From positions 23,787 through 87,786 of the forward strand of contig NZ_CP109172.1 in assembly GCF_036246005.1 (NCBI RefSeq): DNA of 64,000 nucleotides. The letters run 5' to 3'. Positions 14,563 through 22,403 of the stretch are shown here, piece by piece. The notes under the pieces were generated by a model, which saw only the letters and a list, made by a program, of their open reading frames with translations, made no database searches and had not been told where the DNA came from. The stretch's first letter is position 1, and every line of letters starts with the position of its first letter. The translations under genes were made by a program, and so were the position numbers. The stretch comes from Streptomyces sp. NBC_01723 (lineage in GTDB: Bacteria; Actinomycetota; Actinomycetes; Streptomycetales; Streptomycetaceae).

Positions 14563-15315
14563 GTGGGAGCAGCGCTGCACCTCGCGCACGTCCAGCACGC
14601 GCCCGTACGGAAGCGGAAGAGGAAGGGCGGCGGCGGTGGAGGCGACGGATACGACGCCCTCGTCGCCCGCGTCTACCAGGACCAGCGGATGACCCCCGAA
14701 GCGCGCGAACTCATCCTGCTCCTCGCCTGGCTCACCGCCCGCGACCCCAACCGGTACGACACCGACGGCAACTTCATCAACTGGAGGAAGCGCGCCTCAG
14801 CGATCCTCGACAAGGACTCCCCCGCCAGGCAGTCCCGCCTTGCAGACCTCGTCTACGCCGACCGTCCCCGCTACGAGGACAAGCGCGACGGCTGGGAGCA
14901 GCGCACGTGCGCCGCACCGATGATCCGTCGGGCGGGCCTGTGCGGGCAGCATGGGGTCGGACACGACTACACCGTCGATCAGGCGACCGGCTGGAGGACA
15001 GCGGTCTGGTACTGCCGCCGCCACGAATCGTGGGGCCGTGACTTGCGCGCGCAGCGGCTCGCCGACCCAGGGCCGGAGCCGATCCCGAACGCGGGCGGTC
15101 TCGTCACCTCGTACCTGATGACGGAAGGGGAGGGGCAGGCGGAGTCGTGGGCGCGTCTGTACAAGGAGGCCGCCGTGTGGCACTACGACCGTCACTGGGA
15201 GCCGTCGAAGACGTACGGCGTCGTGGCCGACGACTGGCCTGTTCCTGGAAGCGATCCGGTGCCCGTGCGTGCCCGGCTCCGTCTGGTCATTGGCGGCGGC
15301 CTGGAGGACGTGTGA
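14563..15315 (+). CDS. Hypothetical protein, 250 aa
   Basis: A basic, Gly-rich start (VRKRKRKGGGGGGDGYDALV) is followed by a helical domain (TPEARELILLLAWLTARDPN) that resembles small replication or host-interaction proteins of actinophages, then a segment with paired Cys (CAAPMI...CGQHG, YCRRHE). GAGGAG precedes the GTG start. No family is recognised. The C-terminal half is rich in Trp and Tyr. The stop overlaps the next start. Confidence 0.65.
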   Translation: MGAALHLAHVQHAPVRKRKRKGGGGGGDGYDALVARVYQDQRMTPEARELILLLAWLTARDPNRYDTDGNFINWRKRASAILDKDSPARQSRLADLVYADRPRYEDKRDGWEQRTCAAPMIRRAGLCGQHGVGHDYTVDQATGWRTAVWYCRRHESWGRDLRAQRLADPGPEPIPNAGGLVTSYLMTEGEGQAESWARLYKEAAVWHYDRHWEPSKTYGVVADDWPVPGSDPVPVRARLRLVIGGGLEDV

Positions 15316-15539
15316 GGAGCCGTACGGTGCGGGGGAAGGTCCCGGCCCGGGTCGAGTCCATTGAGGAACGTCTCGCCCTGCCCGCCCCTGTCGTACTCCC
15401 CGGCCAGCAGGCCATCCCCGTTGCGACCATCGCCCACCACGCCTACGAAGGCCCCGGACCCTGCCGCGCCGACGACTTCGGCACCCTGTGCGGGGCCCAC
15501 CGCGACGCCCACCACCACACCGGCGACAGCCCACCGTGA
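15312..15539 (+). CDS. Hypothetical protein, last gene of the rightward run, 75 aa
   Basis: Basic N-terminus (MRSRTVRGKVPARVESIEER) and a C-terminal His/Cys-containing end (CRADDFGTLCGAHRDAHHH). It starts by GTGA overlap with the previous gene and is convergent with the LuxR-type regulator gene, whose stop is only four bases away. No clear terminator lies between them. Function unknown. Confidence 0.6.
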   Translation: MRSRTVRGKVPARVESIEERLALPAPVVLPGQQAIPVATIAHHAYEGPGPCRADDFGTLCGAHRDAHHHTGDSPP

Positions 15540-15543
15540 ACGG

Positions 15544-16671
15544 TCAGGCTGTCGTCTCGTACTCCGCCCCCGCCGGCCCCACCGCGGGGGCACTGTCATC
15601 CACCCGGCAATCCGGCGACTGCGCATAGTGGAAGATCAGCTCGTTCATCGAGCCCACCCCCCAGCGCTCCTTCAACGCCGCGACCTCATCCTCCAGAGTC
15701 CGCTTCGACACCCCGATCCGCTTCGCTGTCGTCGTCTGCGAGTAGCCGGTGCACAGGTTCCGCATGATCTCCCGCTGACGGCGCGTCGTCCGTACCCCGT
15801 CCAGCGCCGACGCACGTGAGCCGACCGTGTCCCGGCCGTCCCCACGACGCGGCCGCAACTGGCCCATCCACGGCTCGGCACGCATCCACGTCGCCTCAAA
15901 CGCGCGGGCCAGCATCGCAACAGACGCCGGGTCAGTGATCAGCCATGCGGCGTGCGGAGGGGATTCCGCGACGATGTAGTCGGGGACGACCGCAGCCTCC
16001 CGATCCACGATGATCATGCGTTCGAACTTGCCCGGCAGTGTCCGGTACTGCGCCGACCTTCCCGGACCGCGGTTCGTCATCTGCGCCGCATACGCGGCCG
16101 TCGGCCCGTGATCCCGCACCGTATCCCGGTAGATCGTCCGCAACACCACCCCCCGGTCCAGAGCAGCCACATCCCGGGGCATCGCAATGTCCAGCAGCGC
16201 CTGGTCCCGCGGCCCGCCCGGCTGCGACGCGAGGATCTCCCGCTGCGCCCCATTGACCACGTCCTGAAGGCGGGCGTTCGCCATGGCCTGACCGTCCAGG
16301 TACACCGACGCGGTCCCCGGGATGCGGAGTTGGACGGAGTCGTAGGCGTGGGAGAGCTGCTGCGCCAGCTCCGGCAGGGCTTTCAGCAGGGCGACTTGCC
16401 GTTCGGCGGCGTCCAGGACGTCGTCGAAGCGGCGTTGCAACGCCCCCTTGGGGTCGCGGACGGCCGGCAGGGTGTCGGCGGGCTGGTCGGGGGTGATGAG
16501 GCCCCAGTCGACGAGTTCGGTGTGCGCTTCAGGGTGAGCGGCTTTGATCGCCTCGACTTGTTCGGCATTTCGGATGGCGCAGGCCCCGTACAGGCGGAGT
16601 GCATTCTCCGACAATTCCCTGCCGTCACCGTGCGCACTGGTTATGGCCAAAGCTTCCGGTTCCCCCGTCAA
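15544..16671 (-). CDS. LuxR-type HTH transcriptional regulator, 375 aa
   Basis: The C-terminal 70 residues form a LuxR/FixJ-type HTH (TRRQREIMRNLCTGYSQTTT, then RIGVSKRTLEDEVAALKERW). The N-terminal part begins with a winged-helix-like unit (SENALRLYGACAIRNAEQVE). The central region contains a PLD-like motif pattern (FERMIIVDREAAVVP, near residue 220) seen in many large Streptomyces orphan LuxR regulators. No receiver aspartate cluster is seen. It sits alone on the minus strand before secreted-protein genes, so it may control lysogeny or cargo genes; target unknown. Confidence 0.8.
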   Translation of the reverse strand: MTGEPEALAITSAHGDGRELSENALRLYGACAIRNAEQVEAIKAAHPEAHTELVDWGLITPDQPADTLPAVRDPKGALQRRFDDVLDAAERQVALLKALPELAQQLSHAYDSVQLRIPGTASVYLDGQAMANARLQDVVNGAQREILASQPGGPRDQALLDIAMPRDVAALDRGVVLRTIYRDTVRDHGPTAAYAAQMTNRGPGRSAQYRTLPGKFERMIIVDREAAVVPDYIVAESPPHAAWLITDPASVAMLARAFEATWMRAEPWMGQLRPRRGDGRDTVGSRASALDGVRTTRRQREIMRNLCTGYSQTTTAKRIGVSKRTLEDEVAALKERWGVGSMNELIFHYAQSPDCRVDDSAPAVGPAGAEYETTA

Positions 16672-16928
16672 ACACCAGAGATCAACTGCGGATTACCGCA
16701 CTGCGAACACCCGCACGACCAACCCGTTGAGTGTGCAACCAGCCTAAGGCAACGTAGCCGTGGGGCGTCCCCCGACGCTCGTAGCCAACGTCCTCCCCCA
16801 CACCCCACGCGACTACTGCCAGGTAACTGCCGCAACGGGTAAAGGGGATTCGCAGCAGGGCGAAGGCGACGAGAATTCGGGCCAGACGCCCCACAATGCT
16901 TTCACCACACCATCAGAAAGGACCCCCT

Positions 16929-17162
16929 GTGACACCACTGAAAAGGCTCCTCGCCGGCGCCGCCCTCACCGCCGCTCTCACCGCGGGCATCGCCACAACC
17001 GCCGCAGCCGACAACGACACCGCATGGGGTGCACCCGCCACCAACAGCGGCGACGACTCCACCAACGACACCGGATGGGGCACCCCGCCCACCGACCCCA
17101 CCCCGACGCCTGCCGAACCCACAGAGCCCGCAGCGCGTCCCGCAGACACCGCCTGGGGCTAA
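16929..17162 (+). CDS. Small secreted protein with W-G repeats, 77 aa
   Basis: The N-terminus (MTPLKRLLAGAALTAALTAG) is a Sec signal peptide, probably cut after ATTAAA near residue 27. The mature peptide is about 50 residues and repeats an NDT-x-WG-x-P unit three times (DTAWGAP, DTGWGTP, DTAWG at the end) in a Pro/Thr-rich context. GAAAGGA precedes the GTG start. Followed by a strong hairpin. No family known; a cell-surface or extracellular role is likely. Confidence 0.65.
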   Translation: MTPLKRLLAGAALTAALTAGIATTAAADNDTAWGAPATNSGDDSTNDTGWGTPPTDPTPTPAEPTEPAARPADTAWG

Positions 17163-17183
17163 GCCCGCCCCGCACGCTAGACC

Positions 17184-17217
17184 GGCCCGGCAGCACGCCC
17201 CCAACCGCTGCCGGGCC
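17184..17217 (+). terminator. Terminator hairpin after secreted-protein gene
   Basis: GGCCCGGCAGC and GCTGCCGGGCC form a perfect 11-bp stem with a 12-base loop, 21 bases after the stop. Confidence 0.65.
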
Positions 17218-17250
17218 CCGCCATGAGCGGGGGGAACGGGTGCCGGGAAT

Positions 17251-18048
17251 GTGCCCAGACTGGCGTGTATGCCCACACCCAAACCCGCCCTCACCCGACG
17301 TCTCGCCACCCTCCTCGCAATCCTCGCCGGCACCCTCACCCTCACCGCAGCCGCGCTCCCCGGACCCGTCTACTCCGGCACCGGCTGGAAAGCCCTCACC
17401 AGCTACAACATCTACAGCCTGTCCCCCGACCCGTACGAGGTCGTGTTCGCCGACAGCACGGCCCGCACCCAGCTGGCGAAGTACTTCCGGATACCGGCCG
17501 CGCAGGTCACCACAAACGTCGGTGTCCAGGTCACCGTCAGCAGCAGCCTGGACACCACCCCGCTTGGAACGTGCCCGCCCCGGCATCGCATCGTCGTCCA
17601 CTACCTGCACCAGCCCACCGGCCAGCGCGGCATGTCCCAAGCCCGGCCCTGCTACGCCACCGCCAACGGCAGCGCGTGGGGCGGGCACCTGCTGATGGAC
17701 TCCGAGTACTGGACCGTCCCCAACTGGTTCTCCACCGACCCGACGGTGAACGAAGCCCGCCGGAAGGACGCCGTGACGCACGAGCTCGGGCACATCCTCG
17801 GCCTCGACCACCCCAACACGGACGTCGACCACGACGGCATCGTGGAAGCCGGCGAGTGCGTCAAGAACACGGCGGGCCTGAAGCCGCTGCTCTGTTCGCC
17901 GAACCGCGGGAACCCGCTCGCCCGCCCGGTACGCACTGGGACCGGGCCGATCGCCTACAACATCAGCGAACCCGGCCGGTTCTCGAAGGAGTTCGACCTG
18001 CCCGGCCTCAAGCAGCTCCGCGCCAACTTCGACCTCCGGCAGAACTGA
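17251..18048 (+). CDS. Secreted zinc metalloprotease (matrixin-like metzincin)
   Basis: The zinc site is HELGHILGLDH (H-E-x2-H-x2-G-x2-H) near residues 177-187, the metzincin consensus, in a 265-aa protein. A signal peptide (TRRLATLLAILAGTLTLTAA) precedes it. The upstream domain (residues about 45-170) fits a compact protease core, with Cys pairs near 108 and 136. GTG 17251 is weakly supported; ATG 17269 would place the signal peptide more typically. It is probably an extracellular protease carried as cargo. Known relatives process extracellular proteins in Streptomyces, and the target here is unknown. Confidence 0.8.
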   Translation: MPRLACMPTPKPALTRRLATLLAILAGTLTLTAAALPGPVYSGTGWKALTSYNIYSLSPDPYEVVFADSTARTQLAKYFRIPAAQVTTNVGVQVTVSSSLDTTPLGTCPPRHRIVVHYLHQPTGQRGMSQARPCYATANGSAWGGHLLMDSEYWTVPNWFSTDPTVNEARRKDAVTHELGHILGLDHPNTDVDHDGIVEAGECVKNTAGLKPLLCSPNRGNPLARPVRTGTGPIAYNISEPGRFSKEFDLPGLKQLRANFDLRQN

Positions 18049-18095
18049 CCGGACGGGGCACGGCTGTCAGTGCCGCGTGCCATGCTGGGCGCAGC

Positions 18096-18174
18096 AGCCC
18101 GGTAGCTCAGCGGCAGAGCGCGGTACGGCCGTCTTGTGACTCCGAGGTCGCCGGTTCGAGTCCGGCCTGGGCTG
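18096..18174 (+). tRNA. tRNA-like gene with expanded anticodon arm
   Basis: The acceptor arms AGCCCGG/CTGGGCT pair over 7 bp (one G-U). The D-arm GCTC/GAGC and the T-arm GCCGG-TTCGAGT-CCGGC are both intact. Between D- and T-stems there are about seven extra bases, so a normal 5-bp anticodon stem does not form. The loop region CTTGTGA or TTGTGAC could give anticodon TGT or GTG, but this is unsafe. No CCA is encoded. It may be a real divergent tRNA, a decayed one, or an RNA using the tRNA fold. Confidence 0.55.
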
Positions 18175-18229
18175 CGCTCCACCGTCCGCCCCGTCCGCGT
18201 CCCCCGTCGCGGTCGGGGCGGACGCGCAT

Positions 18230-18562
18230 CTACTCCAGGCCCGACTTCGGGTTGCACACCCCGCACATCTCCACGACCAGCGTCTCGTCCGCCAGCGCCT
18301 CCGCCACCTCGCGCCGCTCGAGGTAGCCGTGCTCGCCCTTCCAGATCCCGCACCCACCCCGGTGCAGCACGGATCGCCGGTCCCGGGCAGGCTCCAGCTT
18401 CCACCGGGCTTCCGCCCACGCGCGCTGCGCCTGCCGCTTCGCCTGCTCGACCTCCGCCTCCACCGTGCGGATCTTCGCCCGGGTGTTGTTCAGCTGCCAG
18501 GCCAGCCACTCCTCGAGGGCGCGCAGCTTCGCGAGACGTTCATCCGGGGGCATGTCGCTCAT
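18230..18562 (-). CDS. DUF6233-like protein, 110 aa
   Basis: The sequence fits DUF6233 of Streptomyces: it starts MSDMPPDERLAKLRALEEWL, has a long basic helix, then LHRGGCGIW, and ends ALADETLVVEMCGVCNPKSG with the paired Cys typical of the family. The family's function is unknown. AGGA lies eight bases before the ATG within a TAGGAT that could also serve as a -10 element. The gene is transcribed alone after the terminator at 18586. Confidence 0.7.
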   Translation of the reverse strand: MSDMPPDERLAKLRALEEWLAWQLNNTRAKIRTVEAEVEQAKRQAQRAWAEARWKLEPARDRRSVLHRGGCGIWKGEHGYLERREVAEALADETLVVEMCGVCNPKSGLE

Positions 18563-18585
18563 ACGTTCGATCCTACGGACACAAG

Positions 18586-18627
18586 AAAAAGGCCCGCCAC
18601 CTGGGATCACTCCCAAGGTGACGGGCC
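18586..18627 (-). terminator. Rho-independent terminator of the 26-to-18.7-kb leftward operon
   Basis: Read leftward, GGCCCGtCACCT-type arms form a roughly 16-bp stem with two mismatches and a TGA-containing loop, followed by CCTTTTTCTT. This is the clearest stem plus U-run in the left half. Confidence 0.85.
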
Positions 18628-18681
18628 CCTGCTACCGCGCCTGATCAGTCCTACGGGTGCCCCCGGCACGGTCCGGCCAGG

Positions 18682-19338
18682 CTACGCCGCGCTCCGGTAC
18701 TGGGGAAGCGTCCTACGCACCCGCGCGGCCAGGTCGACCGCCTTGGGCTGTACCGGGCCCCTCCCGCCCGGCATACCCGCCAGCACGTCCACCAGCCGGT
18801 CCGCGGCCAGCACGTGCACCGTCCGCTCCCACCCGGGCACCGGCACATCCAGACGGCCACCGGCGACCGGGGAGCCGTGGACGACGATCACCGGCATCAG
18901 CATCCCCGCCGGCACGCCCAGCACGGCCGCGGTCCCCGACACGTAGCCGGCGAACGCCTCCACCTGCCCATGCCGGTCCTGCCTGCCGCAATGCACCCGA
19001 CCCCGCACCAGCGTGGTGGGCCATCCCGCATGCCACTTCTTCGAATCCAGCACGATCAGACCCTCCCCCGACGGGGGTACCGCCACGTGATCCACGTTGA
19101 ACCGTCGGCCGGCCACGGTCAGATCGTGGAACACCTGCCAGCCAGCCGGTAATCGGGTCAAGAGTTCCGCCGTCCACTTCTCGCCCAGGCTCCCCTGCAC
19201 CTGCCGCACCGCAGCCGCCTCCAAGCGCCGGTCGTTGGCGTTGATACCGCACCAGCGGAGAACCGTCCGCCACCAGCCCCTACGGGCCAGCGCGTACAAC
19301 CGGGCACCCTCATCAGACGTCGACCCACCCGCCGTCAC
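18682..19338 (-). CDS. NERD-domain protein (nuclease-related), 218 aa
   Basis: Residues about 55-150 match the NERD domain: GSLGEKWTAELL, GWQVFHDLTVAG, then FNVDHVAV and LIVLDSKKW, giving the E...D...D-x-K pattern of the restriction-endonuclease-like fold. The C-terminal part (ILV-rich, then VDVLAGM) is helical. NERD proteins are usually predicted DNA- or RNA-processing nucleases with little experimental work. The GTG start overlaps the upstream stop. It is the last gene of the leftward operon and is followed by a strong terminator. A role in host or DNA defence is possible but not shown. Confidence 0.75.
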   Translation of the reverse strand: MTAGGSTSDEGARLYALARRGWWRTVLRWCGINANDRRLEAAAVRQVQGSLGEKWTAELLTRLPAGWQVFHDLTVAGRRFNVDHVAVPPSGEGLIVLDSKKWHAGWPTTLVRGRVHCGRQDRHGQVEAFAGYVSGTAAVLGVPAGMLMPVIVVHGSPVAGGRLDVPVPGWERTVHVLAADRLVDVLAGMPGGRGPVQPKAVDLAARVRRTLPQYRSAA

Positions 19339-19631
19339 GACTCGTCTCCCGTCCGCTCCAGCCACGCCCCGAGCGCCGCATGCAGCCCTGCGACCCCGTC
19401 CCGGTTCAGCACCGCATCCTCCGCATACAGGGACAGGCGCAGCCACGGCCACGGCCGGCCGTCCTCCGGCTGGTCGTCGCGGCCGTCGCGGGTGACGTGT
19501 GACGGGATCTCTGCGAGTTGGAGGACTTCGCCGTCGTCGCGTCGGTCGTCGTCGGCGGGGAGGATGTGGGAGCCCTGGTAGGCGTACGGCGGATTGTCCT
19601 CGAGGTCGAAACTGCTGGCCCAGATACTCAC
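19335..19631 (-). CDS. Hypothetical protein, 98 aa
   Basis: An acidic, soluble beta-type protein (MSIWASSFDLEDNPPYAYQG, SHILPADDD, RPWPWLRLSLYAEDAVLNRD) of a kind common in Streptomyces genomes and phages. The N-terminal Trp and C-terminal helix (GVAGLHAALGAWLER) are notable. GTG overlaps the upstream stop and the stop overlaps the NERD gene start. Function unknown. Confidence 0.65.
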   Translation of the reverse strand: MSIWASSFDLEDNPPYAYQGSHILPADDDRRDDGEVLQLAEIPSHVTRDGRDDQPEDGRPWPWLRLSLYAEDAVLNRDGVAGLHAALGAWLERTGDES

Positions 19632-20098
19632 GACTGGACCTCCTTTGTCAGGTCGTTGAAGCCGTTCAAGGTGGCCAGCAAGACGTCCCCCGCTACCCCG
19701 GCCAGGATCACTGCGTCGCTCTGGGACGCGGCCACCTCGTGCCACTTCGCCGCTAGCGCCTGCGCCTGTCGAACCTGCCCCTCCGCGGTCTCCGCGCGCT
19801 TCCGCAGCGCCTCCAGGTCGTCGTCCTCGGGCCGGTAGCCAGGGGCCAGCATTCGCTCGTACTCCGGCCGGTACGCCTCACACCCCTCGCACGTGACGGT
19901 CGTGCCCTCCGGGAGCGGGCCCTGCCGCATCGACGCGCCGCACAGGGACATGCCAGTCGCCCACGCCTCGAACATCGGCAGCCACTGGTACACGGACCAG
20001 TGCGTCACGTCCTCCACGCCGGGCAGCGGCAGGGGTGCGACGGGCCGCAGGTAGCGGCGGGACGGGTCCAGGGCCTTGACGTTGGGGTTGTCGGTCAT
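19628..20098 (-). CDS. Hypothetical protein with Cys pair and coiled coil, 156 aa
   Basis: The N-terminal half is a Trp-rich globular part (THWSVYQWLPMFEAWATGMS) with CEGCEAYRPEYERM. A coiled-coil segment follows (DLEALRKRAETAEGQVRQAQ), and a helical tail closes it. ATG has GGAAGGA nine bases upstream. Coupled to both neighbours. No family recognised. Confidence 0.65.
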   Translation of the reverse strand: MTDNPNVKALDPSRRYLRPVAPLPLPGVEDVTHWSVYQWLPMFEAWATGMSLCGASMRQGPLPEGTTVTCEGCEAYRPEYERMLAPGYRPEDDDLEALRKRAETAEGQVRQAQALAAKWHEVAASQSDAVILAGVAGDVLLATLNGFNDLTKEVQS

Positions 20099-20286
20099 CG
20101 GTTGTTCCTTCCAGTGCGGGCCGGGGCGAGACGGGCGAGGTGGGCGACGAGCAGCAGGCTCGGCACCAGCCACAGCAGCAGCACGCCGGCAAGCGGTTGG
20201 CCTGCGATCGTCAGGGAGGCGCCGCCCGCAAAGGCGGATGCGGCGGCGGTCCAGCAGGCGTACACGGTGACCTGGTCACTGGTCAT
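20095..20286 (-). CDS. Small two-span membrane protein, 63 aa
   Basis: Two hydrophobic segments (VYACWTAAASAFAGGASLT and AGVLLLWLVPSLLLVAHLA) are followed by a basic tail. GGAAGGAG precedes the ATG, and the stop overlaps the next start (ATGA). It belongs to a block of three small membrane proteins (20095-21024). Function unknown. Confidence 0.65.
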   Translation of the reverse strand: MTSDQVTVYACWTAAASAFAGGASLTIAGQPLAGVLLLWLVPSLLLVAHLARLAPARTGRNNR

Positions 20287-20489
20287 CGGCTGCTCCTTCC
20301 AGCGGTCTTGGATCGTTTGGTCTGGCTGGTCAAATGCCAGCCCCGACAGAGGTCGCACCGGTAGGCGCGGCACTCACGGCGTTTCGGGTCGGTGTTGTCC
20401 AGCCAGGCGAGGGCAAGGAGCGCGGCCACGCGGTCCCGGTAGCGTTCCTTGCCGGTACGGCACCGTCCGACGGTGCGAACCCGGTTCAT
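20283..20489 (-). CDS. Small phage zinc-knuckle protein, 68 aa
   Basis: The pattern is KERYRDRVAALLALAWL, then ECRAYRCDLCRGWHLTSQ. The Y-R-C-x2-C-x2-W-H-L-T block is typical of a small phage protein type of unknown function that carries one zinc knuckle. Basic throughout. Its start overlaps the upstream stop (ATGA). Confidence 0.65.
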   Translation of the reverse strand: MNRVRTVGRCRTGKERYRDRVAALLALAWLDNTDPKRRECRAYRCDLCRGWHLTSQTKRSKTAGRSSR

Positions 20490-20788
20490 GCGTGGCTGGG
20501 TGCGGTACGGCGGACGCCCTGGAACCTGGACGCCCACGACTTCAGCCGGCGCTTCGTGTTGTCCCCACCGCCGCCCTTCCACCACAGCCAGCCGAAGACG
20601 GTGGTGAACCCGGCACCCATCCCTGCGGACACGGTGTCCTGCAAGAGGAAGTTGGAGACGGTGTAGAGCAGGTAGCCGACGCTCATGACGCCGTAGATGT
20701 GGTGCTTGCGGAAACGGCCGGTTCCATAGGCGACCGCTGCTACAGCCGCCATCGCCGCTCCTGTGATTCCGATCGCGTGGGACAGCAT
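20486..20788 (-). CDS. Small membrane protein, 100 aa
   Basis: Helices GITGAAMAAVAAVAYGTG, YGVMSVGYLLYTVSNFLL and a Gly/Trp-rich third segment (GAGFTTVFGWLWW) suggest three spans, then a basic tail (KRRLKSWASRFQ). Start overlaps the upstream TAA (TAATG). Second of the adjacent membrane genes; function unknown. Confidence 0.65.
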   Translation of the reverse strand: MLSHAIGITGAAMAAVAAVAYGTGRFRKHHIYGVMSVGYLLYTVSNFLLQDTVSAGMGAGFTTVFGWLWWKGGGGDNTKRRLKSWASRFQGVRRTAPSHA

Positions 20789-21024
20789 TAGAGGGCCTTC
20801 CTGCTGGTGTGGGGTCGGGCGTGGGCGCGGCGCCGGCGGCCGCGGAGGATCCGTTCTGCCCCGGCCTCCACGGCCAGGGCGACAGCGACGGCGATGATCG
20901 TGCAGACGATGACGGCACCGGGCGACAGAACACGGCTGCCGGTGAGGACGATCCAGGCCCAGCCGGTGCCTATGGCGACTACGCCGAGGAGGACGCATTG
21001 GGCGAGGAGCGGGGGTATGCGCAC
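20788..21024 (-). CDS. Small two-span membrane protein, 78 aa
   Basis: Spans LLAQCVLLGVVAIGTGWAWI and AVIVCTIIAVAVALAVEAG are followed by a strongly basic tail (RGRRRRAHARPH). The layout is like the two membrane genes downstream. Function unknown; a membrane complex is conceivable. Confidence 0.65.
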   Translation of the reverse strand: MRIPPLLAQCVLLGVVAIGTGWAWIVLTGSRVLSPGAVIVCTIIAVAVALAVEAGAERILRGRRRRAHARPHTSRKAL

Positions 21025-21072
21025 GGGAGGCCCCTTCCTGGGGTTATCGGTCTTACCCGCCGATGGCGGTGT

Positions 21073-21546
21073 CTAAGATGTCCGGATTTCCGGGCGGCGG
21101 ATGATGCGAGCCTCGACCGCCAGCACAGCCGCATGCGCCCGATCCCGAGCCCCCAACAGGCGGCGGATCTTCTTCACGTGGTCCTTCACCGTGTGCTCCG
21201 ACAGGTTCAGACGTCGGGCAATCTCCGCGTTCGTCCACCCGTCCGCCACCAACTCCAGGACCCGCAGCAGGGGCGGCGACAGCTTCACGGTGGCCGGGGG
21301 GTCGAGGAGACGGTGCTGGTGGGCTAGGTGGATGGCGTGAGCGAGGTTCCGGGCGCCCATTCGGTCGATCATCCGTTTCGACATGGACCCGACTCCGCTG
21401 ACGCTCATGTACAGGGTGGGAGCGATGTCGCGGTATGTCTCGCCTGCTGCCTGCCGGCGGAGGAGGTCGAGTTCCCGTTCGGTGAGAACCGGGCCGGGCC
21501 CGCTACCCGAAGGCGGCGGGCCCGGTCGGACGGGGGCGGTGGTCAC
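21073..21546 (-). CDS. Tandem LuxR-type HTH protein, 157 aa
   Basis: Two LuxR/GerE-like HTH units are present in one short protein. The first (residues about 20-75) reads LTERELDLLRRQAAGETYRD and is degenerate in its recognition part (SVSGVGSMSKRMIDRMG). The second (about 88-140) is canonical: LSPPLLRVLELVADGWTNAE, then LSEHTVKDHVKKIRRLLGA. There is no sensor domain. The GTG start overlaps the methyltransferase stop. It may bind two half-sites as a monomer or serve as a phage-encoded regulator of the same operon. Confidence 0.75.
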   Translation of the reverse strand: MTTAPVRPGPPPSGSGPGPVLTERELDLLRRQAAGETYRDIAPTLYMSVSGVGSMSKRMIDRMGARNLAHAIHLAHQHRLLDPPATVKLSPPLLRVLELVADGWTNAEIARRLNLSEHTVKDHVKKIRRLLGARDRAHAAVLAVEARIIRRPEIRTS

Positions 21547-22403
21547 TCGGCACCACCCGGCTGCGCCCCGTCCTGCCGCGCCCCGGCGGCGGGCACAGGC
21601 TCGGCGATGAATAGAGGCATCTCAGACAGGCGCCGAGCAATGCGCTCGCAGTACTCCTCACGCGCCTCGATAGCAATGCACCGGCGCCCGGACTGCCGTG
21701 CTGCTTCTAGACCGACGCCGGATCCGGAGAAGACGTCAAGGACAAGGCCACCGGGCGGGCAACCGTAGCGAATGAGCGGCTCAGCGATCTTCAAGGGCTT
21801 CTGCGTGGGATGGATCGCCTTGCCCCGCATGCCAGACGTCTGGATCATCGAGGTCAACAGACGCGTGCCGTCATCCGCCCACGACCGCGCGTTGTAGGTG
21901 CCCAGATGCGGACCCTTGTAGCCGGAGCGCCGGGTGGACTGGTTACGGCCGTGCCGGCGTTCCCGCTGCGCCTCGTGATGGACGTCGCGCCAGGGGCCGC
22001 GGTACCAGTGGAGGGCGTGTTCGTGGACCCGGCGGAAGCGGTCGGCGACAGCGGAAGATCCGACGGTCTTCTCCCAGATGAAGTGGACGTCGCCGAAGAC
22101 GGGCTGTCCGTCGGGATCCTTGCCGACGACGTCCTGGCTGAGGTGCCAGTCCTCGGCGCGGAATTCGTGGAGGCGGTCGAAGAACATGCGCTGGCTGCCG
22201 AAGCACCACATGCTCCGTGCGTGCTTCGCTGCGGTGGTGAGCCAGCCGTCGGGCCACCGGTCCCACTTGAGGCTGGTCTCGGCGTAGGGCGGGTCAGCAA
22301 GGATCAGATCCGCCTGCAGTTCCAGCTGGGGCAGGAGCTCGCGCATGTCGCCGTGGTAGAGAGCCAGTCCGGCGTCCGTGTCTTCCCAGTACGGCTTGGT
22401 CAC
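21543..22403 (-). CDS. DNA methyltransferase, DPPY type (N6-adenine or N4-cytosine)
   Basis: Motif IV DPPY lies near residue 37 (LILADPPYAETS) and the AdoMet motif DVFSGSG near residue 225, so the catalytic motif precedes motif I, as in the beta class. HPTQKPLKIAEPLIR is the usual motif X region before it. The length of 286 aa fits a solitary phage methyltransferase. No restriction enzyme gene is adjacent, so protection against host restriction or gene regulation is likely. GTG overlaps the upstream stop. Confidence 0.88.
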   Translation of the reverse strand: MTKPYWEDTDAGLALYHGDMRELLPQLELQADLILADPPYAETSLKWDRWPDGWLTTAAKHARSMWCFGSQRMFFDRLHEFRAEDWHLSQDVVGKDPDGQPVFGDVHFIWEKTVGSSAVADRFRRVHEHALHWYRGPWRDVHHEAQRERRHGRNQSTRRSGYKGPHLGTYNARSWADDGTRLLTSMIQTSGMRGKAIHPTQKPLKIAEPLIRYGCPPGGLVLDVFSGSGVGLEAARQSGRRCIAIEAREEYCERIARRLSEMPLFIAEPVPAAGARQDGAQPGGAE

